Assembly: GCF_004193775.1 (NCBI RefSeq)
Contig: NC_041003.1
Span: 26,475,735-26,539,734, forward strand
Source: Glycine soja
Taxonomy: Eukaryota > Streptophyta > Magnoliopsida > Fabales > Fabaceae
Direction: 5' to 3'
DNA: 64,000 nt
Shown piece after piece: positions 32,964-48,300 of this stretch (the first letter of the stretch is position 1; every line of letters starts with the position of its first letter). Below the pieces are notes generated by a model. It saw only the letters and a list, made by a program, of their open reading frames with translations. It was not told where the DNA came from and made no database searches. Made by a program: the position numbers and the translations under genes.

Positions 32964-35551
32964 ATATATTTATGAGAATCATTCAATTAATATAAAATAC
33001 AACTTTTAGTGAATATTCATAATAATAATAACTATAACAATTAAATGTTTTTAAAAAAATTTAAAAAGATTCTATGTAAAATATAAATTTATTTATTTTA
33101 AAGTAGAATAAAGTATTCTTTTTTTTCAATCATAAGACGAATTAGAATCTTCATTAATTTTGATTTGATATAAATAAATACTAAGTTTCAAAAGTTACGT
33201 CAGAAATGCTAACAAATGGAAGCATTGAAGAAACATACAATGATAGATAATACATTTATCTTTCCATCAAGGTAAAATTGTTCCTTAAGTTTGTTTTCTA
33301 CAATTCCCAATAAATTTGATTGCAAGGTCATTTTCCAAGTTAGAGGGAAACTTGGACAAAGCATTGCTCCTGACTTAGAATCACTTTTAAAAATAGAATT
33401 TGAAACCTAAAATTAAATTAAGATGAATTTTCTGAAATGTTATCTGTCTAGTTCAAGAATATGTAAAAACATTTTGGTGGAGATCAACACAAATGCACAA
33501 ATTTAGAAAATAGTGAGCACTGTCAGGCCAAAAGCAGAAAACGACGAGGGTTACTTTGCCTGTCCAAAATCATCCTTATTTTTAGCTCATCTCTCAGTGA
33601 CGCCAAAAGGAAAGTTGTATATTTTTTTGTGTCTAGTTTCATTTAAAATTGGTTTCACACAAATCCAATGGATAGATTTTGATGAAAACACAAAACAGTG
33701 GCATATGCTAATTGCATTTAAAGCCATTGCCCCTTCTAATCTGGTCTTGATTTCAATGGGAAAACCTAATTTTTAAATTCTAAAACAAAATAGGCAGAGT
33801 CTCCTTTGAAATAGGATCATCCTCAAAGAATTAGGAAATAAAAAACATGAAGAAAAACAACCATGCAAGTTGAGAAACCCAAACAAAACAGCAACTACCT
33901 TCAACATAATTTTACAAAAAAAAAGTGAGTTTTGGCGATTTAAGGCACATGCAAAGAGATTGAAAAGGTTAGAGGCTCATGCAAAGGGTATCCATGAAAT
34001 TTGAAGATTGATACTACTTGGAACGGCCATGGTTGAGTCCAGAAGGAAAAACTCCTCCTTACCAAGCTTGGTGCTCAACAATGGAGAAAGAGATGATTAT
34101 GGAATGAAGATGAACAAGGTGGGAGATGATGATGAAGCTTCTTGTTGTTCAACAATGGTAAAATCTCCTCTCCCTTCTCTCTAGTCTCTACAGCCAGCAA
34201 TCAAAGAAAAGGGAAGCTGAAGTTTCTTTTGTGTTTTAGTGAGAGAGAGAGAGAGAGAGAGAGATATAGAGAGAGAAGACTATTCTGAGTTAATGAGTTG
34301 TGAGGTTTGGGATTGGTTGATGGGGTTTTGGTGCTTGATTACCTAGTGGGGTTTTGTTACCCACTTGGTAAAATGGTTGAGTCTCACAAAGCACAATTTA
34401 CACAATGTAATTTTACATGCGAAATCGTTACGTGATATAATTAAACTTTCAACTAGTTTTAGAAATTAAATTCAAACAATTTAAACTTTAATAAAACTTT
34501 ATGCTTAAGGTATCCTTGGTGTAATTAAATTAATCATAATGATCAATTAAATTTTCACTTAAAAGAATTAAATCAACTCACAATATATCACATGCAAATA
34601 ATTGCAAGCAACCAATCACAGACAATTAATCATAGAGAAATATATATATATATATATATATATATGAGTAGTAAATTTTCAGGGTGCAACATTTACATTC
34701 TCAACAAAGGTCCCCTAAAAAGGGTCCTCATATGTTATTTGGTCATACTCTTGCTTAAGCTTGAACCTATTCTCGCTTAAGCTGAACTGACAATACTACT
34801 CCCTGGAGGCACTCTTGCTTAAGTGAGATCATTTCCTCTCTTAAGTGAGTACTCAAACGTAAGTGTGAAATGATCCTTGCTTAAGCATGAATCATCAGAC
34901 TTCCTACTTAACTCACTAGATTTCCACTTAAGTGTGACTCCATCATCTCTTAGGCGTGGGCACACACAGGCCTCCCCTCAAAACTCTCAGTTAAGCGCAG
35001 AGAATTTCTTGTTTAAGTGCAGTTATGATTTTGTGGAATTGCGAACCTTCGCGATTCTGCACCCATGACCATCCATGCTTCAACCTCTTCCAAACACATG
35101 CAATCAAGCCTATAGCATGTCTGCACGATAACCCCGCTCTCAAACATGCTCAAACAGTCCCCAATCAAGCTTAATCTCATTCCAAACATCAAATCCTTAA
35201 CTTTGGGTTTAAAAAGGAAAACGGGAAGACAAGGGTTTCAAGCACAAACAAAGAAACAAAAAGCTAAAGGGGAATCACTCACATTGTGGAGGTCTTGGAT
35301 CCGAGCTCCAAGCACTAGGTCTCCACACCTCTTCTCTTCTCTTCCTCCTTCTTCTTCCTTATTTTCCTTCTTCCCTCTTTTTTCTTTCTAACTCCCTTCT
35401 CCTAATATCTTATTCCATCGAATCCTATTATATGGTAACTATCATTTATAATTCCTAAAGGTATCCTTTAATTCATTTAGCATAAATGGTCATTCCATAA
35501 AAGATTATCTTTTATTATTATTTCTAAGGTCCATAAATTTGGGATGTTACA
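32964..35551 (-). mobile_element. Large gypsy LTR or LTR-plus-leader fragment (Tekay-like)
   Basis: On the minus strand it starts TGTAACATCCCAAATTTATG at 35551, a typical Del/Tekay-type LTR start. It contains TTAAGTG/AAGCTTAAG repeats (34740-35010), a (TA)n run (34641-34666) and a (GA)n run (34243-34262). Its left end was not located precisely and no 5-bp duplication was confirmed. Nothing codes for protein. Confidence 0.55.
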
Positions 35552-36420
35552 GTAGGAACCTAGGACACATGAAGGCTTGTCCCAAGAGAACTGGTGGGAA
35601 GAAAAAGAAAAGTATGATTGCCACATGAGACGACTCAAATAATGAGTGAAGCAACAACAACTCAGATGAGAAACAAGCGAACATCTATTTGATTGCAGAT
35701 ACAGATGATAAAGTTAAGGTAAAAGAACTTGTTTTGAATTTGATGTCTCATATAGTTTCTCTCAGATGATGATGAAGAAATGCCCTATGATGTTCTTCTT
35801 CAAAATACAAACAGTTGATTTAGAGTTTACAATGCGAAAAATATAAAGAAAAATACAAACATTTAGTTTGCGAAAACAGTTTGTTCGAAAAATATAAGGC
35901 AAATTTAGAGAAGATGAAGACTCCCTTCGAGAGTCTGAGCAAATCCAATAAATCTGGTACAACAAACGAATCATCTATAGTTGAAAAACTAAGAGATGAA
36001 GTAGTCTGTCTTACCATAGAATTTGGGAAGTTTTTGGAAAGCTCTAACACTTTAACTATGCTTATAAAATTTCATTAGCATCCCCCATGATAAATGAAGC
36101 TTAGGCTTAGAAAAAGATGAATCTTCTTCTCAAGCACAACTTGATCTTCACAAATGTGACTTAAAAAGATACTAATGCATCCATACGAAAAAAACAAATA
36201 TCTAGACCGACCAAGGGTACTAATGTTGTTGGACCTAAAAAGATTTGGGTACCAAAATCTCATAATATTCTTATTACAAATATCCCTAGTGGAAAAAAGG
36301 CCAGGGTTTGAGCTGGTACCTAGATAACTAGCTAGTCATGACACATGATGAAAAATGGTCTATGTTCCTATATCTAAAGCCAGTTAAAGGCAAAACTAAT
36401 GCCTTTGGAGGACTACGCAA
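35552..36420 (+). pseudogene. Copia gag knuckle to protease remnant
   Basis: Starts within a zinc knuckle (RNLGHMKACPKRTGGKKKK), then gag tail (DEKQANIYLIADTDDKVK) and, with many stops, the coiled-coil region and GPKKIWVPK. It ends near a protease start (SWYLDN-stop, where SWYLDSGCS is usual) and GGLRKEKL. It is a second SIRE-like copy, older than the one at 26863. Confidence 0.75.
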
Positions 36421-38582
<2,162 letters not shown>

Positions 38583-41143
38583 GATAAGCTCAAAATGGAG
38601 CTCATCCGTAGCCTGCAAATTGACCCCTCTGTTTGTCATTTTGAAACTGACAGTACTCTGTGTTTATCAATTCTGTAAATTTTGTGTTGACCATCTTCAA
38701 AATGTGATTGTCAGACCTTGAACTAGACAAAATAAGCTTTCTAACCATGTATATTAAGTAAATTGAAAGTGGTACCTTCAAATTTTAAAAGGTATTGCAA
38801 CAAAGAGTTGAGGTGCTGGAAAAACTGTTGAAGTAAGAAAAAATGGATTTAAAGAAATTTTTGTTGGGAATTGTAGAAAACGATTTTTGGTGCAAATTTT
38901 ACCTTGATGAGAAGATAATTTTTTTAGCTTTAATTTGGAGAAAGTACAACTCAATTTGGTTTTGGGGAGGGTTAGAAAAATGTAATCTTTGAACCAATAT
39001 CATTCTAGAATCAAATTTGTCTCGCTACCGTGTAGAATTCTTAGGAATTTTTGTAGATTTTTGCTAAACAATTGGGATACCAAGTTAGAAAGCACAGTCA
39101 ATGAAATTTGATTCTATATAAAAAAAATTTGTTAAAAACCCTTTACTAATTTCAATTGGAACATGTTTCTTGTTCTATTTTTCAGTAATCTAGGTTTTTA
39201 AGTTTACTTCTCTATTCATGAAATTAAATTGTTATTTGTGCTAAGTGTATTTATGGCTTTATTTGTCTTATGAAGAAATGTTTGACGTGGTGTTTCAAGT
39301 TAATTGAAACAGGAAGAGTGAATCGCAGGCAATTGTTATTTGACATATGCGATGTTTTTATGGTAAATGAACTGTATTGGAGACCGGGAGGTGTGTCAAC
39401 CTTGGGCATTGAAATTGTGTGTGCATGTAACTTTTGTGCGAAACAGTTGACTTTCGACTGGAGTGTGAAATTGTTCATTTGTGGTGGCTGTTTTATGATG
39501 TTATCACAGGGACTCCTGTACGTGGACCAATGATGACTAGAACTTCGTTCTAGTTTTAATAGTGATTTTTGGTGACAAACGATAAATTAGCCTTAAACAG
39601 TGTGAAAATACCTAGATTATGGACTAATAATTTTAAGAATAATTTTATCATAATTGAACTCTATTTGTGCTTTGGACGTAGAATGAACTTAGGACCCTTG
39701 CTTGGAGGAACCAATTAACGGTAAGCGTGGATGATCATAAGACTTTAGATGGTGAGATGTACATAAAACTTAACGAAATTGTGATTATTATGATAATTGA
39801 TTTTGTAGTGGTTTCACATTTATTCATATGCTAGAGTACTTGTGATGACTATAACTCTGTTCTAGTAATATAATTATAATTTTGAGATACATTCATGGAA
39901 ACATGAGTGCGTGACGAGACATGGAAAGCATAAGATAAAGAGAGTCATGTGGGGCATTTCAGCTATGAAACGGAGGTTGAATGACAATGTTCACCTAGAG
40001 TGGTGATGGGTCCTCAAACTGATATGATTATGGAGCTAGAAGCAATGTCTCAAGCTCATGTGCCAGTTCGTTGTCGTTTAATACTAAAAGCAGTGGAATC
40101 CCATTGTGACAAAGAAAGGATGATCCTAGTATGGAGAGTTATTGAGGAGTCAATCTTATGAGATTGGGTGGCCCTACAGAATGGTACGTGAGGTGCACTC
40201 ACTGACTTGCATGTTCTTGGGGATCTAACGCTGAGTTGTGGTTGTGTTTCCTCATGCTGACTTGGCAATCCCAACAAATGTCAGGCATAACCATGTTGGT
40301 GAGAACTCACCATTGTATCGTGGTAAGGATATACTCCTAATAGTCATCCAATTTCAAATGTTGCAAAACCATTGAATTTTGAGTTCTATTAGTAGCGGGC
40401 CAGTGAGAAATGATTACAAAACTAGTAATGAACGGTTGGGATGAGAGTGAGACCCGATAGAAAACCACATCATTGAGGATAGTCCTTCTATGTGTCATTT
40501 GACGAAGATCAAAGATTTACCCTTATGTTTAATTGTTTTTAGGATTAGACGACAACGTCTGTGGAAATCATACAAATACTGTCTTATTTACCTTCGTCGA
40601 CTTCGTCACCATTACATTTTTTTTAGGTTTAGTGTTGACTCCCCTAAGTCCAGGATTTTTTGTATTTATGTATTTTGATATGAGTAAACATAGGCTTTAG
40701 AACTTTTGACATATGTATATTCAACCATCTTATTTTAACATCACATGTATTTTCTGTTTATAGTTTGGGGTTGTACCTATTACTCTGCTCAAGAAAAATA
40801 TCTTTGTTATGATGCTCTTTACTTCACGTATATGTATATTTTGTAAACCAAAGATGTCGTTTATATTTCATTCTGTTTTAATCATTTTAATTGGATGCTT
40901 CTAAGTATTAGTTAAGACAACACTACGGTTTTTAAAAACAAAAAATTAAATGTTAAGTTTTAGTTGTTACGTGGTACCAACTTTTGAAGTTAATTAGTAA
41001 AAAGTTTTAAAGAAAATTAGTAAAATTTCAACCTATGTTTTCTTAGTTTACAGTTTTTAAGCAATTAAAATGTAAGTAACACATTTACGAAATTAAAATA
41101 AGTTTAAATATTGATGATATGTAAACCGGAATTAGGGTGTAAC
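38583..41143 (-). mobile_element. Gypsy LTR fragment (TGTTACACCC start)
   Basis: On the minus strand the segment starts TGTTACACCCTAATTCCGG at 41143, typical of large gypsy LTRs. Short open frames inside (for example 39270-39533 plus) have no recognisable motifs. The low-coordinate limit is uncertain. Confidence 0.45.
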
Positions 41144-43740
41144 AAAAGAGATTTTGACCGATTAAAATTTTAATAAAGTATTAATATCCAAAATTTGAAA
41201 AAACTTATGATTAAAAATTTAGTTAACCCTAATTTTATTTATTTTTAAAATAATATATTTTTAAGTCATGCACGGGATACTAAACACCATCAATTAATAC
41301 AATTCTAATTTATAGAGATTAAAAATATATTCAGTTTTTAATAAAAATATATAATTATATCAATAAAGACGATTTTAATTTATCTTGCCACAATGCAAAA
41401 TAACAGTTAGTTGTTTTATTTTTTAATTCATCTTATTTTAATTAACATAATTTGATTAGTGCATATTTTAATTTGAATTAACTAAAGTGAATTTGATTAA
41501 TGTATATTATTTTAGTCCAAATTAAGTTATAATATTAATATATATTCTGATTTAAATTTATAGTATAGTATATTCAAATTAAGATTATTTTAGATTTATA
41601 GTATAACCAATATGGTGAAAAGATCTAATTCTTTCTTTTATAGACTCGTAAGAGTCTACTTCGTATAAAAATAATAACAAAATATTTATAAATATCATAC
41701 TAATTAAACATTTCAACAGTATAATAAAATAAAATAGTAAATCAAGTTCATAATATTTAAATAAATCAAGTCTAGTAATAATACATCACTACTAGACAAT
41801 AATTTGTAGAGGTTATAGTAGTAGTAGATCATTCTGATCGAGCGTTTGATGTTATTAGAAAATAAGGGTGTGATATTATTAAAGGTGAGAATTTTATATT
41901 TGAGGAAAACAGGCTAAATGAAGGTATGTTGAATGCTAAACAGACGATAATAATAAAAAATGACTTACATTTTGGTCTATTTTTTTTTAACTTGTCAACT
42001 CGTTGACTCGATGTTAAACTCGAGAGTCTATCGAATTTACTTAGAGTTTATAGAATTTACCCAAAGTTTACTAAAAAAAAGTTTACTCAAGAGTCAACTC
42101 ATAAAGGACAAGTGGACTCGTAAACTCGTAAGAGATAGGGAATTAACTCGAGAGTTTGATAACCATAGATACAAGAATGAAAATATTACATCGAAGTAAA
42201 ACCATAAATAATCTAAATTAGCTTAGAAGAAAAAATTTACGAATTTCTCAAGATGTTCTCATAGTAAGCCAGGTCTTATCCTTTGTATTTCACAAATGGT
42301 AAATATTTTCCAATCTCTGGATGAGGAAAAGGTAAACAATAAAGTACCTATAAATACATTACATATTAAATACACTTTACTAAAATTAATTACTTAAAAA
42401 ACGTATTTATGTGACCATGAACACACGTTATAAGTCAATCTCTTTGCAAAGGACGACGAGGACTGATAATAATTTAAGGGATATTTTTCATGCACCATTC
42501 AATAATTTTCTTGTACACCCTACTAATTTTGCTCTTTACTTAAAAGCTCAAATACACCATCCAAGTGCACCGTTCATTTGCATTTTTCGCACATTTGTTC
42601 CTCTCATCCTTCTCCTTCGTGAAACTCTAATCCTCTCGTGGTGTGTTTTGAATATGTGGCTCCTCCCTATACATGATTTCTCCTCCGCAAGTCTCTTCTC
42701 CGATGCTGCCATGAGTAACATTATGTCATCGACATTGAGTTTTTATTTTTTGAACTATGCACAATACCGTTGTCATCATACAAATTGTCAATCCATATAT
42801 TTGTTAATTTTAAATATTTTATTTATTTAATAATTTTATTTATTTAAAAATTAATGTATAAATTTTGTTGTTATTTAATTATTTCACAAATAATTATTTT
42901 AGTACTTTTGTATATTTAAAATATTTATTTATAAAATAATTAAATAACAAAAATTCCAAATTTTTATAATGTGTTTATTTTAAAATTTATTTAAACAAAA
43001 ATAGGTAATATTGTATAAGAAAAATGTTATCTATTAATATATTTGTATAAATATTATTCCATTAATACTATTAAATATTTATATAAATAGTGATTTGAAG
43101 TATAAAAAATATAAAAATGAATTTATAAATATATAAAAAAAGTATTAAAAAGTTATCAGCAAAATAATTAAATAGTTATTTATAAAAAATTAAAAATAAA
43201 ATTATACTTTGAATTTGATCATATATTTTAGTTTGCTAACAATAGTGATTTGAAGCATAAAAATTTAAAAAATAAATTTCTACTATACGGATTGGTAACC
43301 GTATAACTTATACGGATCGACAGTCCGTATCAACTATACAAATTGACAATTCATATGAACCATACGTCTAACTTGTATGTTTCTTACAACTTATCAATCC
43401 ATATACATATTTGTTGTAGATGTAAAAATACTACCTTTTCTTAGCCATTTCCACTGCAACACCCACCACGACCTCAATACAGCAAGTAATCAACCACCGT
43501 GACAATACATGTTGACAAAACCAGCCATAACGAAACAACAATCCCAACCTCCAACAAATCAGTGAATGGTGCAACAACAAAACGAAAAGGGAATGAACAA
43601 ATAAGAAGGAAAAACAGATAAACTAGGAATTAATGAAAAAATGTTGAATGTAGAAGAAATTTGCCTTGTACAAGAAGCAAAACCCATAATTTAAACTAGA
43701 CCTTTCTGATAACATTTGCAAAGTTCAAAGCTAAAAAGGT
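41144..43740. other. AT-rich DNA with repeat motifs, no gene
   Basis: At 41985-42160 words such as AACTCG, ACTCGAGAGT and CTCGTAAACTCG recur in both orientations, as in some worn transposons. At 43285-43410 are palindromic TACGGAT/ATCCGTA words with diverged copies. A frame at 42411-42830 (139 residues, hydrophobic, no motif) is not supported as a gene. Otherwise very AT-rich. Confidence 0.4.
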
Positions 43741-44833
43741 TGTGTTAGTCCACCCCGCTTCTTACACGGACCAAATAAATTGGTTCGCCCATGCCCCGCG
43801 AGTCAAACGGGCCGGTCCGCAGACCTAGTTTTAAAAGAATTTTAATAAATATACAATACAATCAAATTAAGTTCAATAGAGATGTAAATAAAATCTCAAT
43901 AATTAGTCAATTACATCAATAAAATAAATAATGTCTTAATAAAAGAAAATCCAAACAATAAATCTAAAATATGAAATTTAAACATCTCCGACAACAAATG
44001 ATTCCATATTTGAAGTAGTTTGAGTCTTCTCCATCTCTACATTTAAGAGTACAACAACAATGAATCAGTCCCATAAAAAATAGGATAAAAACAAATTCTA
44101 GAGAGAGAAGTGATGGTGGGTCGAGGCTATGCCGCTGTGGCATGTCGCGTGACTACGTGAGTGTGAGTCGCGTTTTGTTTTCCTTGTAAGGGAAAAAGTC
44201 GTATGACTTGCGTGCGTGTATGACTGCGTGGTGGAGAAAAACTGCTAATTACGATGTGAGCTATTTTTTATAATAAAAATATATTGAAATATCTTTAAAA
44301 ATATTTATTTAACAATTATTTTTAACTTAAATGATAAGAATTGATATTTTTATTATTTATACCTTGCAAATATGAAAAGGATAGATTAAAAGAAAAAAGA
44401 TCGAGAAAATATCAAAAAGGAAGACTTTTAGCATATTATCACTTATCTTTTTTTATCTTAATCTTTCATTTCTGATATCTTTTATTTTTCTTATCTTATC
44501 CTTTTTTATCTTTATCATCTTTTAATTTAAATCTCTTATTTTTATCTTTAAATCTTTATCTTATCTGATATATTTCTTTATCTATTATTTTAAAAGGAAA
44601 GTTAAAGTGAAAAAAAAAATCAAACCTAATATAATTGAATCAGGGTCACACAAATCAAACCTAATGCAGACTGCGGGTAACCTGCGGATTCCACAGGCCA
44701 AACCCGCATAGTCCACGGGTTAATCAGGGCAGATCCAAAAATATGACAACCATGGACCGTTTAAAAAAAATTGGTCTATAATCCAGGCGGACCGCAGGCC
44801 AGTCTAAGGACCTGGACCCTTTTACCCATCCCT
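43741..44833. mobile_element. hAT-type non-autonomous element remnant
   Basis: The right end on the minus strand reads TAGGGATGGGTAAAAGGGTC, with GC-rich subterminal words (GGCGGACCGCAGGCC, GCGGGTAACCTGCGG). Matching GC-rich words (CGGGCCGGTCCGCAGACC) occur at 43801-43828 near the left side. The exact left end and an 8-bp duplication were not found, so the element is incomplete or worn. Confidence 0.55.
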
Positions 44834-45191
44834 AGTTACTTGAGACTAATCTCTGTGCAGTTTAATAAATACATTGGATTTAGGTGGCGTAAGGAAAAAA
44901 TTAACGCATTCCTAATGGTTGGTTTATCAAATCAGGTTTTAAGAAAACCAAATTACCTAAACCAATTTCATATGGAGAACAAAAATTTAGATATTATCAC
45001 GAGAAATTCCATAGAAATAACATGTCCTGTCTAAATCAGGAACTCCCACCAGATGCCAAGTGGTGATGCGCCTAAGATTCATGAACTCCCAAACATGTCT
45101 ACAGCAAACAAGCGAAAAGCTCCTCCCTAAACATGGGGTGATATTTGACTCATAAATGTCAAAGGATGTAACTTTTCAGAAGTGAGAATGT
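44834..45191 (-). other. Probable 3' UTR and downstream flank of RSRC2-like gene
   Basis: The sequence between the stop codon and the hAT remnant is not repetitive-looking and has no frame of its own. The 3' UTR must lie here at least in part; the cleavage site is not determined. Confidence 0.5.
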
Positions 45192-45353
45192 TTAAAGCCC
45201 TAAGCCAACTGTACGGCCATCTCTTCGTCGAAGGCCTGCAGTGTATTGTTTCTCTAGGTCCATCTGAAGTTCCTTCTCCTTCTCAGCACGGAGACTGTCA
45301 TTACTACTTTGGTTGTTGAAATTCTGCTCCACTTTTGTTTCGCCTCTCATACC
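45192..45353 (-). CDS. RSRC2-like gene, last exon with stop
   Basis: The exon encodes GMRGETKVEQ, LRAEKEKELQMDLEKQYTAG and LRRRDGRTVGLGL, then TAA at 45194-45192. The 3' UTR continues below 45192; a clear polyadenylation signal was not pinned down. The 157-bp intron before it (45354-45510) is repeat-free. Confidence 0.9.
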   Translation of the reverse strand, partial: GMRGETKVEQNFNNQSSNDSLRAEKEKELQMDLEKQYTAGLRRRDGRTVGLGL

Positions 45354-48300
45354 CTACAATTTGCCATAGGCACGAGCACAACCTCAGACTCAAACTGAGT
45401 TAGTTTGTGAAGAAACTACAATGGTGGAGTGAGTCATTCAAAAATACAAGTAAAAATCCCTTCATGTAATTATTGGGTCAGAATAAAGCAGCGGCTCAAT
45501 CAAAACTTACCATGAGTTTGTTGAATTTTTCTTGCCTCTCACGATCAGAAAACATAGCTGTATCCCAACGATGGCCAGACTACAATATTTGGCAAGAGCA
45601 TTATTAAGCAGCAATTGCATTGTTAGTAGCAAGATGTAGGAAATGCAAAAATAAATGTGTATCTATGCTATTTCTCATGTCATAAAACAGGAACACTAAC
45701 AAATCCTGCGACCTCAGGGAGAGGTCATTCAGAGATACATCATCCCCTAGGATACCACTACTCTTCCACTTATTACATGCAACCTCGACCAAAGATACAT
45801 TTTTTAGCAATATGTACAATCTTTTATTTTATATATACAATAAAGATAGGCAGACAACTTTTCAGGTCAATGCTATAGGACGACTTATACCAACAAATCA
45901 ACCTCTAGCATAAATTAACAAGAAACACTTGCATTCGTTAACAAGAGATTAGACAATTGTCGCAAGGGATCCCATTCAATTGAAGATCATTGCAGCTTAA
46001 GTCAGACTAAAATCATGTTTAGTTCAGTTTCAGTTTATTTTGGAAAAATTACTAATTTTTTCAGTTTTCTGGGAGTTTCTGAAACGAAGGAAAAAAAACT
46101 CCCATTTTTTCCTCAATTTTTCCTAACCAAACATGCACTTAATGTTTCAACTTAAGTGAATCCATGTAGCTCAAATAGGTACCAACTTTACCCTCACTGG
46201 GCCTGAGCTTACCTAGTTCAACGTTCACAATAAAGCATGTGGACAAAATTGATGAAGGTTGGTTGACATCACGTGCACAACTGAAGAAGACTTGTTAATG
46301 TATAGAAAACATGAATCTATGCGACCTCAAAAGTTGCTAACAACTATACCATATTGTCAAGTATCTCCAAAATTTAAGAGGAGCATGCTGAAATGATAAC
46401 CAAGAATACACAATATGCAAGGGAGAGAAAAGGACACCACACCGTACTCGTGTGTGTTAAATTAATATCTTGAAATTGGAAACTTCTATAACACACTAAA
46501 CTTTCAGCCACATACATGGCAACATCTTTATCATGACTCCTAATAATACTCCCTCTTCCAAATTTTTGTGGGGCTCCTAATGTTAAATGAGTAGGGTCCT
46601 AATATTTTTTTGGACATGTGGTTAAAAGAAGATAGTCCAGGAGTGCCTGATTAGGATTGGTACTTGAAATACTGGTACTTTGATAGGCTAGTCTTTGGGG
46701 GTACACCATGATTCGAGGAAGGATTACATCATGTGTCCTCAAGAATTAGCATCATCTGTCTTCAAGAATTAACTCCACCTCTTCATGAGTCTTTGGGGGT
46801 ACACCATGATTAACCACACAAAAAGCACTGCTGAAACAGTGGTCAGACGTGTTGTCACGTGCCAGAAATAAGATCAGCACAACAACTGTTTGGTGCAAGG
46901 AACACACGTGTGTGAGGGCATGTTTGATGTCCGTTTGCAATGCCATGAGCAGCACCATGTAGATCGGTGGACAGGGCTGCTGCTGGTGGGTTCATCAGCT
47001 GGAAAAGTCGCTGGAGTGCAACAGCAGCGGTGGCAATGGTTGCTGGAAAGGTCTCCAGAGTTGCAGAAACAGGTCGCTGGAATAAGTGTGACGAGCATAA
47101 AAGGTTCACTGGAATGTGGAAATAGGTTGTTGAAAGAAGGGCAACAAGTAGAGAGGTCCACCGGAACGCGGAAACAGTGAAAGAAGTTTGCCAGAAAAGG
47201 TGCCACGAGTTGGCCCGGTGGAGCATGATTTTCATTATCCCTCAGGCAGGCTCTGGATACCAGGAAAATGAGAGAAAACAGAGGGATATTTGTCTGGAAA
47301 CTGTGGGTCAGAGTACACAGCGGATGCTCATTTATATAGATTGATAGTAATAATTACACATAATTAGAGATTAAGTTTCCCCTAAATCAGATCCTAATCA
47401 AATCTATATATTAAATATTTCTAATTCTCAACAGATGGAAAACAGATGTAGCACCTCTATAATTGTAGCCTACTGCACTGTTGCTCACTGTACCTTCATC
47501 TATAACATTCTAGAATTCTCTATATTATGTTAGGATCATTCATCAAAGCTCTTCTGTTGACATTCTATAACAAACGGAGTGGCTGAAAGAAAAATTAAGC
47601 ATAAACTTGAAGTTCTGCAAAACTTGCTACTTCAAAGCATGGCACAAAACTTAACAGAAACATTTTTTTATCAATAGAATGCCTAGCAAAGTTTTGAACA
47701 TCAAAATTCCTTTTGATGTTTTCACAACTTTCCCAAATAATAACTCTCATGCACTTTACCTAATGTTTGGATGTATTGTTTTGGTGCATACCCAGGAACC
47801 AAATCAAAGTAAACTTGACCCTAGAGCAACATTCAAGTATTCTAGCAACAAAAGCACCACTCGAAATGGTCTACCCAAATATGTGTGGTCCAAATGGAGT
47901 CAATTTCACTTGGAGGTAATCACTATTTCATTTCCTTTCCTGACCTTACTAGGAAGCTAATGGGTATATTTGATTAAAAGAAAAGGAAAAGCATTTGAGG
48001 TGTTTAGAAGGTTCAATGCAATGGTGGAGAAGCAGTGTGGTCGATCCATCAAAGTCCTCTTAAAACATGAGGGTGGTGAATACACCTCAAATGATTTTCA
48101 CTCCTATAGGGATAAGGATGGATTAATACATTAAGTTACTGCTATGATACACCTCAACATCATGGAAAGGCTGAAAGGAGGAATAGAACCTTGATGAACA
48201 TGGTTATATGTATGCTTAAACGTAAGTGAAGTTGTATTTACAACAGCCTATGTTCTAAATAAAAGTCCGACTAAGAACATATATTATGTGACTCCTAACA

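Noticed and set aside
42411..42830. 139-residue plus-strand protein
   Set aside because: Hydrophobic, low complexity, no motif, AT-rich setting.
46855..47235. 126-residue minus-strand protein as copia gag
   Set aside because: Repetitive leader sequence without gag motifs; overlapping frames are equally open.
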